DNA of 64,000 bases, from positions 22,019,098 through 22,083,097 of the forward strand of contig OY540812.1 of NCBI GenBank assembly GCA_961205875.1, in the 5' to 3' direction. This DNA is from Sialis fuliginosa. Lineage: Eukaryota > Arthropoda > Insecta > Megaloptera > Sialidae. How positions within the stretch are numbered: the first letter of the stretch is position 1; each line of letters starts with the position of its first letter. The notes beneath the pieces are model-generated. The model had not been told where the DNA came from. It searched no databases and saw only the letters and a list, made by a program, of their open reading frames with translations. Shown one piece after another: positions 12,601 to 24,600 of the stretch. The translations under genes were made by a program, and so were the position numbers.

Positions 12601-15600
12601 TAAATTCTGTGAACAGAATAATGAATTGAAATGTGTATTTATTCGAGTTTCAAAACGAAAAATAATAACACAGTTTTACAAAAATTAAAATAAAATTAAA
12701 ACGTTCTTACCCATAAATTTTTTTATAAAAAAATAAATGTCACAAAATGGGCAAATTTAATAATTGTTTTCAAAATCATATTAAATAAATAAAATTTTAA
12801 TCATTACTCTGTTCATACTCACTTACACTTGTTGACTACTGTTTATTAACAAAAAAATATAAATGAGGCGTTAATTTTGAAAGTGGCCTAAGTCCATTTT
12901 CCACTTTTTTTTAGTTAAATGTAGTAACGTGTAGAATTAGAAGTAATATATCATAAAAAACAATTTTTGATTAAATATATTCAAAGGAAAAATTTTTTTT
13001 CAACACGTTAATTTTCACACTTAATTTAAAGTTAAAAACTTTATTTTGAAAGTGGCCCAAGTCCACTTCAATATTGATAATGTTATTAATTTATCACAAT
13101 GGCTGAAAAAATTAAACCTTTTTACGGAAAATGTTGGGTACAAAAGTTTTAGGATTTAGCAGGGCAAACCTAATGAAGGTAATAATTTTGACCTGGAGTG
13201 GAGGTTTTAATTAATTTTTTTTAAATGGAAACATAGTTATTTTTTTGCAGATTTGTATTTTGCAGAAAATTAGAAATAATTTTTGTCTGAAATTTTTTTA
13301 AAAAAACTTTAATTTTAACGTAATTTTTTTTTTTTACATCAAAAAATTTTTTTTGTAACCAAAATTTTTGAAATTATTATCTTAATGTTTGAGAAAAAAT
13401 GCAGTTTAAAAAAAAAATTTTTTTATAATTTCATAATTTTTTAAATAAAAAAAAATTTATTTTTTAATGTAACAAAATTTAAAAAAATGTTAAAATTAAA
13501 ATTTTTATAAATTTTTTCAGACAAAAGTTGTTTTTTTTTTTCTGCAAAATACGAATTTAAAAAAAAATAGGTTTCGTTTGAAAAAAATTTTCTGACCCCA
13601 AAATGACCTGACCCTCCACTCATGGTCAAAATTGTTACCTCCATTGATTTTGTCCCTCTAAATCCTGAAACTTTTGTACCAAATATTTTCCCTAAAAATG
13701 CATAGTTTTCCCTATACACTTAAAGTAATCTCATAGTTTTCCATTTATTAATAATCTCAAGATTAAAAAATCAACCTGTATACATACTTAGATTTCCTGA
13801 ATTGTATACATTTTTTAAGAGTTATAAAGAAATAATATAAATTAAAGTGAATGTTTTTTTTTTCAATTTGAAGCATTTTATGTTACAACAAATGGACTTG
13901 AGTTCTTTTCAATTTATAACAAATGTAATTGTTAATTTTGAAAGTGGCCTAAGTCCATTTGTGGTAAAAAAACACATATTATTCATTTAATATTTGGGGT
14001 TATTTTAATAGTAATTGTAAATTTAACTCTCTTAGAAACACTTAATCAATGTGGCACATTGATATCTTACACGTATATTTTTAATTTTATTGAAACGTAA
14101 ACCCTTAAATATCTCAGTTTAAACATAAGTGGACTTAGGCCACTTTCAAAATAAACGCCTCAAATATACATTTAGTTATATTTGAAAATTAATACATTCA
14201 GGAAGTTACTAGTGTGCGTAAAATAGTTTTTCTGCTTTTATAGCTCTAATTCCAATAGCATTAATACTTCTAGCAATTCTCGTCGTGCCACTAATATTTA
14301 AAAAATAGGGGTTTGCCGAAAAAAAATTATAGCTCTAAAGAGTTTTTTCCCACATACCCGGCTCATAATGGCTCTAAAGGCCTCTATACACCACCTAATC
14401 TGCAGGGCCGATTTGTCGGGAGGAAGAGTGGGGGTACTGCAGATGGGGTCGCGTATAGGCAAATCGGGCCAACTTTTCGCGGAATAATCGGCCCGATTTG
14501 CCTATACACGACCCAATCTACAGTACCCCCACTCTTCCTCCCGACAAATCGGCCCTGCAGATTGGATGGTGTATAAAGGCCTTTAGGGTTCCGTGTGTCG
14601 ACGAAATTTGCAGGGTCGTGAATAGGCAAATCGGGGCGATTATATACATATACAAAACTCCACTTTCTAGAACAGTACCCATATTACCCCAATCTATCTC
14701 CCTACAAGACCTTTAGTCGTATAACGTATCAATCGAGAAAATTATTAAAATATATTTTTGAAACGCGAAGAAACACAGCAATGATTTCCAAATATATATT
14801 TCATTATTAAAATGATAATTGTATTGCGAGTTTTATTTATTAATACAAAATTGGGTAATTACAGAATTACAAATAACATGTTTATTTTATTTCGGAAACC
14901 ATATTTATAATTTTAAAGTTTAGAACTGTTATATTTTGCACTTATGTTGTAATAATTTAATAATTTTAAAACTTAAGTTTTTCGTCGAAAGTCATATTTA
15001 GAAAAAATTATAGTGATCATAAAACAATGAAAATAATTAGAAAGTATAAAAAAAAAAATTTTAGAACATATCTTAAGATTGTGCACGTTTTGTTTTTTTT
15101 GGTATTTGAACAACCACATAAATACGCATACCTAAATAAATTTTTATACGTTGGAGGTTACAATTTTGTTGCCAAAAATAAAATATTTTTTAGCTGTATA
15201 GATTCTTTAATCAAAATGCTATTTTGTAATGTAAAACACCGATGCATTATATCTACTTTACATTTCTTAATCTCGGATTTACAAAACTATTATATTTATA
15301 AATGTGTCAAAGGTCAATTATGTACATTATTTATTTATAATAAATATGTGTTGGTTAACATATGTGATATTTTGCTTATTTTTAACTAAATACAGTGATT
15401 ATAATAAGTAATTGGAAGAAAATTCACTATGTCGAGAAAATGTATTGAATTGAAAATTGAAAATCACGTTCGTTCGTGCAAATCTCTTAAAAATTCAGCA
15501 GGTATCGATTAAAACGATATTTGGAATATATCAGAGAAGAATGTAAATATTTATACATATTGTATTAAGAGAGGACAAAATATTATAAAGGTGCTGACAA

Positions 15601-18600
15601 AACAGAAACGTGATAGTTTTAAAACAAAATCGTGTTCCTGTTTTTGTCAGTTTAGTTTTAAACAGGCATATGCATATATATGAATTACTTTTTTGCAGAG
15701 TTACACGAAATTTTTATTAATAGAATTTTTTGCTAAATTCTTCAACACATATTAAAATATCTGCCATAAGAACCACGGGAATTTCTTATACGTAATCCTG
15801 ACAGTGAACAGTGTACGTGATTCTTAATTTATTAAAACAAATTTTTGACAAACTAATAAAAGATAAAATAAAATGAATGGGACATAAACTATAGATAATA
15901 TTATTCTCTACATTATGTATCAAATGAATTTTTTTAACGTTATAACCGAAAACGGATTGTTACTCTTGTCAATTTTTGAATTTGCGAATTATTTTTGAAG
16001 TAAGAAAAAATGTTTTAGATAAAAATGTCGATTATGTTATTATCTATAATTTATTCCCCATACATTTATTTCCAATATTTATGATTTAGTCAGAAGGAAT
16101 TTTTTAAAATAATTATTTAGAATCGCCCACACTGTTCACTCTTAGTATTACGTATAAGAAAGTCCCATGGTATCCTGGGCAAACACGCATACTGTTCAAT
16201 CTCTGTAATACGTATAAGAAAAATTCATGACAGTCATGGCAGATATTTCTTTTCTGTTATGAACCATTTGAATTATAATAAAGTTTTTTTTAATTGGGTT
16301 TTTTGAAAAAATGAATAGAACATAAATTATAGATATTAATGTTACCTACAATTTTTAACTTGACCATTTTTCTCTATTTTGCACTGTTTCAAAGTAATTC
16401 GAAAAATTCAAAAATCGACGTAGGTAAACATTCGTATCCGATTGAAAGGCCGTTTTCAAAAATAGGACGTTTTCTTCCCAGACAAAAATTATTCTTAAAT
16501 ATAAAATTTCACCCTAAATGTCAATATACTTTTCAGTCTACGAGAAGGGGGTCCGAATTTTTTTTTTTAAATATCATCGTTTCTGTTTTTGGGTTATCAA
16601 TCTACGTCTGTATACCAATCTTAATCGGTATAAAATTTATATAGACGGACGGGCGGACAGAGCGAAAAGTTTTCTACGGAACCCTAAAAATCCCAAAACT
16701 AAAACTTGCTATTCAAAATAATTTGTCTACAAGTCTGAACGCATTTATTCTTATTACACAACATTTGTGATGAATTTAGTCAGCTATTTCATTTTTTCTA
16801 AATTTTAATGTAAAATGAACCTTAACCTTTACCAATAACATGGTCGTCTAGTTAGTCCCAATTTACCAAGGTTACGAATATATGATAATATCATCGTATG
16901 TATATTCACACATGACTGGTTTGTTTTGATTCGGACTCAGTAATTCAAAGCAGAACTAATAAATTCCACATACTTACGTGAATATATAAATCTCTTATAT
17001 ATTTTTATTAAAACCGTAATAGTAACAAACATGATGAATTTATGATTTCATTAACAATCTCCTACATACCTATATAAAACCGATTATAAAATGTTTGTTT
17101 GTCTTGATCTGAAACGGAAAGATCGAGTGAAAATTTTGAAATCGGAGAACAATTTTTCTTTAAAAAGCAATCGCAAAACTTCTCGTATCTTCGATAATAA
17201 AATAACCATAACAAAGATACACAACGTATTTTATTCATTATTGAATAAAAATCACAATAGCCATGAAAAACTAAAATATGTTTGAGGTAACAATCACTCG
17301 AGTCAAGAAAGCTTTGGAAAAAAGAATGGTTGATGTTTGAAATTTTTATATTTATTAAAATTCGTTGCTTATTTTGTTAATGTATAACAGCGATGCCGGC
17401 TTTTGGGAGGGAGAGTGGGCTACCGCTTGGGGTGCTACTTCAGTAGAGGCGGCGGATGACCACATGGAGAAAAAAAACTTAAAATCAAGAAGAATTTGTG
17501 TTTTCTCTTTAAAAAACAATCACAAAGCTAGAGAATATATCGGAGTAATTTGGTAGCAATAAATATCGAAGATATTAGAAACTTTGTGACTGTTAAGAAA
17601 AAGTTGTTCTCCGATTTCAAAATTTTCACTTGATATTTCCGTTTCAAGTTATTTTTAATGTTTATTCCATTTCTTCAGATCTCATTGTGATATAGTTATG
17701 AAATTTGATAATCGGTTTAATATTAATTACGTGTTATCGATTTCTATTATGAACTAATGATTATTTAGACCAGGAGTGTGTGGGGCCAGTGGGTCCTTTG
17801 ATTTTCATCTAGTATTTTTTCGTTCTTAAATTGTTTCCTATGTTTGGAACTTTTATAAGGTCATATGCCACAAAATACACAGATATGTCGTAAAATCAAC
17901 CGTTTACGAGAAATACGATAGTAAAGATAGTACCTACTACAGAATTAGGCACAAAACTGCCCCCTCTTAAAGGTAACTTTAGTCTCATTTAACCGAATCC
18001 TCTATCTCTTATAGTTTCTAGGATCCTCGTACTGTACACTGTATTTATTTAGACACTCTGTATAACAATGTACATGTATATTTGAAAACTGAATCATTAA
18101 TCTTCTTCGCTTTATAATCTGTGAAACTTCATTATAAAAAAAAAATTAAATTGTGAAGAAACAAATTGAAAACTTAATTAAATTGTATTACTATATATAA
18201 CATATCAAGATAAGAAAAGGTACAATCCGAATTGAGAGTATGCATAATACAAAAACACCTTTTGGAATTTAAGAGATAAAAATAATGCAAATATTATTTT
18301 CCTTTTAAAATATATGTTTGTTTTTAAAACATAATATAATACATTATTAATTATATCATATCAAATGTAATTTAAAATTACTAATATTAAATTAACTATA
18401 TATCTTATCAAAGTATAAAGAATCGATAGATTTTAAAAAAAAATAGAATATACGCGAAAGTTAAAAATATAAATGTGTCAAAAAAGACAGACAAGTGCGA
18501 GTAGGATTCGCGCCCTGAGGGTTCCATACCGTTATATAAAACTTAATTATTGACAATAGTTAGTAGCGTAGACGATGGACCCGATTATACGGCGTCTTTT

Positions 18601-21600
18601 TTATGTAGGCGACTACGTAGACACTGTATGAAAGAAACCGCAAAATCAAATTAGAATTAGAAAATAATGATTTTCGGATTTTTCCTGTTCTTGTCCTACA
18701 ATAAGACCTTCTAGTACCCTATAGGTTTTGATGATCAGTCAGTGAGTCAATTTGTCAGTATCAAATACGCTTTGAAAGGTCGTAGCCTTTTTATTGCATT
18801 GAGATTAGAAACTTGAATTTTTTTGCAGGACTATGAGACTATAGACCTTAGTATTAATTTCAACTTGATACCTCTAGCCGTTTTCGTCAACAAGAAATAA
18901 TAATTGTTGATACATACCTATCATCAAGTAGAGAATGTTAGTGAGAGTGGTTACGGGATTCTATCATATGCGTGCCCAACACGCACTTGACCATTTAGGA
19001 TCGATCCACATTATCGTGCCGGTCAAATATTCAGTATATAGTAAATTCTATATCAGAACGTGACTGGACCGAGACCGGCACGATACCTATAGTGTGAATA
19101 ATTTCATTGTTTATTCTTTATTTATATTTGATTGGAGCGAAACCGGACCGGGACTGGCACGAGTCTGGATTAACCCTTATTTCATTTTGAGGTACGAAAC
19201 CATAAAAAAGATTTAAAAAGCAGAAACTTAATACAAACTGATAGCTTACCCTATACTTACATAATTTCAGATCAGTATTTTTAACCCCCCCCCCCCCCCA
19301 TTAGATAAAATAATTCTTCTATCGGTTTTAATACAGTTTGCGTGAAAATTTCACTGCTTTAAAAATGTTTTCTCCTCAAATAGTTGGGAAACATCGATTT
19401 ACTAAAGTAATACCCTCCCCTTTCCAAGAAGAATTACGTTTTAAATATTCCCCTGAGTTCAAAATAGTTAACATTATTTTTAAGAGTGCAATTTAAATCC
19501 GCCCTTGAGTCTATTGTTTGATTTTCGTAGATTTCTACTTTCGCAAACGTTTTCAAGAACGTAGAGGACCGTCTGTAATTGAATACCGTTATGATTGTGA
19601 TAACAACCTTGCAGATATCAAACGTGGACTGAATTTTAAACACCAAACTATTTGTATAATGTGCAATACCCGTTTTTATCAACGAACTCTACCAAATAAC
19701 ATGTTAAATGAACTGCTAAATATTTTAAAATTGGTTAAATTTACCGGAAAATGGATACTTCATATAAATCATAGATAATAATATTCCCTGCAAGTTTTAT
19801 TAAATTTTTTTTTTCTATTACGTATACGTACTCTTATACAAAAATAATTCAGAAAAATACTAAAATTGGCAATTGACGATTTAGTGATGTTTTTTAAAAA
19901 TAGGGGGTGCACGTCTTTTTTGGGATACATTCATTTTAAGATGTTTCATCGTTTTGGATGTATATACTATATGGGCTGAAAAGTCTTTGTCCTAAAAATG
20001 AAAGACGATTTTTTTAATAAAAAAAAACTATTTTATTCTTCGACATAATCTCCATCTAGTGTAATGCACTTGTTCTAACGGTCCATTAACATTTCGATAC
20101 CGGTCTTATAGTGGTTCGTGTCAAGTCCCTCAAAATAGGCGTTTGTTTCCAACTCTACCTCTTCATTAGAGTAAAATATTTTGCCAGAGAGCCACATTTT
20201 CAATTTCGGAAAAAGGTAGTAGTCGCTGGGGGCCAGGTCAGGAGAATACGGTGGGTGTGGAACCAATTCATAGCGCAATTCCTTCAATTTATCGGTCGTA
20301 ACGTGAGCCTTGTGAGATTGTACATTGTCTTGGTGAAACAGCATTTTTGGGTTTTCGTATGCAAATTTTCATAAAAGATATGGTCAACACATTCCTTTGA
20401 GATGCTTATGGTGTTAGCTAGCTCACTTACTTTCACTGTGCGGTCATTCAACACAATTTCACGAATTTGTCGAATGTTTTCTGGAGTAACTGCCTCATTT
20501 GGGTTTCCTGAACGGGGTTTTGTGAACACAGTTGAAGACCACTGATATAGGACAGTAATAATATTTTTTTAATTCCCTCCTTCAACAATATGTACAGTTA
20601 TAATGTAAAAAAAAAAACATAATAGTATTATGTAATGTTAATTAATACCTACCTACTACTTCATGTCAGTATTATTTCTTACCGAGGTTTAGTTATTTCA
20701 GTTTTGTTCTTCTCCGTTGTATTTGATTCTTTTAATTACGACTAATTAAAAGTTTGAATTAAAACGTCGTCCAATTAGCGTTGTATATTCATATCTAACA
20801 ATCTTCTTGAGCTGCCTCTTTAGCATAATATCTTGACATTTTCTTTGTTTGAAACATGTTCTCTGTTTATTGATGATTATTTTTTTAATCTGCAACATTT
20901 TTTACGGTTTATTAAAGGGATTTGTTTTGTATTCATTTCATAAAAAAACTTTAACTTTTTAGCGTTTTTTGTTTAGATATTAAGTTTTTTTTATAATCTA
21001 TTGATTGTCATATTCATGTTTTTTTGTTTTACATTGCAGTATACTGCGTATCGTATTTTTATGTGATCTGAACGAAATTTTTCTTTACTACTTATTCTTC
21101 TCGTTGGGTTACTCGGGAAATCATAAGGAACACGTTGGTGAAAATTTCATCCAAATCAGTTCGGTACTTCTGGAGATTAACGTTAACAAACAGACAAATA
21201 TACAAAAAATTTCTCTTTTCTTTCTTAATTATATTAGTTTAGATTTTCGTGAAGAGCGCCTTCAATAAAATCAGATTTGCGATTTCCATTTTTAATAAAA
21301 TATTGACGTATATTTTATATTATTCAGTGATAGTAACACATATTATTTATTATTAATATTATATACATATGCACATTTGCATTTTATTCCCTATATAGGA
21401 AGTTAATGTAATCAAACTGCAAGGAAATTATCAAGTATCCATAATTTTTATGATAATTAGTTGCACAATGCAAATTATCTTTTTTTTTTAATAAAATTCC
21501 ATATCTACAGTGCCAAGTTGGCTATGTAATATTTCGGCCAGGGCTGTGGAGTCGGTACAAAAATCAACGGCTCCGACTCTTACTTGTTACTAAAAATTAG

Positions 21601-24600
21601 CACAAGGCATTTGATCGCCATTACGTGAATTATACAGTGATGTAGATATTTTAAAATCCGTTGAGGGGTTGATGAGTTTAAAAATATTTTTTGAAAAATG
21701 TACGTTTTTGAACATAATTTAAAAAATCATTTTAATTTTGGAAATCTATTCTTGTATTATGGTGTGGCGTGTGATAATAGCCTAAACTATACACCACCAC
21801 AATTCGTGTAGAATTTGTTTATTTTATATTACAAATTCAAAGCTACAAAATTCTTCTTTTTTTATGTGAAATCCTATATATTTCTATTTTATAGTATGTA
21901 ACATTCAATACCCTTCAAATTTTGTATTTAATATGTTCTGCGTCTAAAATTATTAATTATCGTGTTATTTCTATTTATTGATTTAAAAAAGATAATTTAT
22001 ATACTTTTGTCCGGTATTATAAAGAAGCTAGCAAATTTGTTAGCTAGCAAGCACTTTCAAATAGGGTATTAATTCTGTACTAATATCTATGGATTAGCTA
22101 TGGAATTTAGAGCAGTGATACTTCAACTAACTGTAACAAAGTTGGCGACATTATTCATTCGTAATATTACCACTGTTTTAATGTAATACCGTTGGTGTTT
22201 ACTTACGATGCGTGCGCGAAAATTTTCAAACATTTCATTAAACTTAAAAGAACTCTCATATACGTTTGAAACCTCATTAATGAAGTGCTTGTAAGCTAGC
22301 AAATTTTGCTAGTTCGTTTATAATACCGGACTTTAATCCTCAAAATACATTCTAGTTAAGACGGAGTCAGTACCTTTTTACCGACTCTGTCTCCGTAGTC
22401 CTATTAGCCAATTATGTTGTGTTTAATATTGTCCAAAGAACGTAGATGATCAATATTTATTGTAATTACATAATACCTACTGTAAAATATGATGCGCCGA
22501 AGTCAGTGCCGGATTAAAAAGTTGAGAGCCCCTGAGCAGTGAACTATGGGGGCTTAATATGTTGATATTTGGACACTAAATAATTACAATTTTCTTTATA
22601 AATATTTAAAGACCTTATTTATTGTAATACATATATTACTGAAAATCCGATATTTGGACACTAAATAATTACAATTTTCTTTATAAATATTTAAAGACCT
22701 TATTTATTGTAATACATATATTACTGAAAATCCGTCATCATAGATTTCCCAGATGTTATGAGTCATAGCAATATGGCGCATAAAGTTTACTTCGTTTAAA
22801 TAGTGGCTAATAATTGTAATATATCATCGACCCTGTAGATTGGGTATAGTGTATAGAGGCCTTGCCTTCTGGGTATTACCGCTTTGTTTTGGTCGTATAT
22901 GAAGAAAAAATACTTACACACAGAAGTCAAGAATATTTCTATTTTTTTCATTCTTTACAAAATGTATTTTGTTATATTATCATTATAAAGTAAACCGAGA
23001 ACTAAAAGATAAAATTGGAATTTCTATTGTTAAGGTAAGCAATATTTTATGATTGCGTGTACCTATGTAAACATAAAATTAATTGCTTAATTTTAATAGA
23101 GTTTCAGTGCTAGACATTAGCGGTGTGTTTGTTTTGGGAGGCCATAGCCTTCGGTTTTGTATTTTATTTAAAAAATTATTCTATTAAAAATATGATTCAT
23201 TTAATTTAATTATTGTTTTGTTGTGAAATTATGCTTGTAAAAAGATTTTAATGAATAATACATTTATGTAGGGTTTTGTCGCGTTCGAAAGGAATATATC
23301 CAGTGGCGGCTACTGTATTTTTAAATTAACATTTTTTTAAAATTTTTAGCTAATATAGTTTCATATAAATAAGTTCTAATCTAAAAAAATATTCGGGCTT
23401 ACCAACCATGCTTATTGGCGAAATTTCAATAGACTGAGTAGGCTATTACCCTTCTAGAGCGTCATATTTTAGGGGGCGGTAAAATTTCAGCGACGACGAA
23501 AAAAACGGTAATATGAGCCGTTTATTTTGAAAGTGGCCTAACTCCATTTTTCAAATTTTTTTTGTCGACTGTACTAACGTGTATAATTAGAAGTAAACTA
23601 TCATAAAAACAATTTTTGGTTAAATATATTCAATGGAAAAAAAATTTTTGAACACATTAGTTTTCACAATTAAGTTAAAAAGTTTATTTTGAAAGTGGCC
23701 TAACTCCACTTAATTATTAATAATGTTGTTTTATTTATCATAATAGCTGGAAAACGAAAGCTTTCTATGGAAAATATTTGGTACAAAAGTTTTAGGATTT
23801 GTCGAGGCAAACCCAATGAAGGTAACAATTTTGACCTTGAGTGGAGATTTTAAGGTCATTTTGGGGTCAGCAAATTATTTTTAAATAGAAACTTAGCTCT
23901 TTTTTTGCAGATTTGTATTTTGAAAAAAAATCGAAATAACTTTTGTTTGAAAAGTTTTAGGAATAATGCAGTTTAAAAAAATAATTTTTTTATAATTTCA
24001 TAAATTTTTAAAGCAAAAAAATTTTTTTTAATGTTACAAAATTTTAAAAAATATGTTAAAATTGAAATTTTTTATAAAACTTTTCAGACAAAAGTTATTT
24101 ATTTTTTTCTGCAAAATACGAATCTTTAAAAAAATAAATAGATTTCCTTTGAAAAAAAAATTCTTGACCCCAAAATGACCTTCAAACCTCCACTCAAGGT
24201 CAAAATTGTAAACTCCATTGATTTTGCCCCTTTAAATCCTGAAACTTTTGTACCAAATATTTTCCCTAAAAATCCATAGTTTTCCAGATATTAAACAATC
24301 TCAGGACTTAAAAATCACCTGTATACATACTTAAATTTCCTGAATTGTATAATTTTTTAAGAGTTATAAAGAAATAATATAAATTAAAATGAGTGTTTTT
24401 TTTTAATTTGAAGCATTTTAACTAACTACAAATGGAGTTAAGTTCTTTTAAATTAATAACAAACGTAATTGTTGATTTTGAAAGTGGCCTAACTCCATTT
24501 GTGGTTAAAAAACACATATTATTCATTTAATAATTGGGGTTATTTTAATAGTAATTATAAATTTAACTCCCTTAGAAACACTTAATCAATGTGGCACATT

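Noticed and set aside
14313-14629. Overlapping ORFs on both strands with nearly the same peptide (GLYTP-NLQGRFVGRKSGGT)
   Set aside because: They arise from the palindrome at 14374-14586; identical peptides on both strands are a symmetry artefact, with no homologous domain.
15027-15389. 120-codon + strand ORF
   Set aside because: Composition is Lys/Phe/Ile/Tyr-rich as expected from AT-rich DNA, with no motif, no splice context and no homologue recognised.
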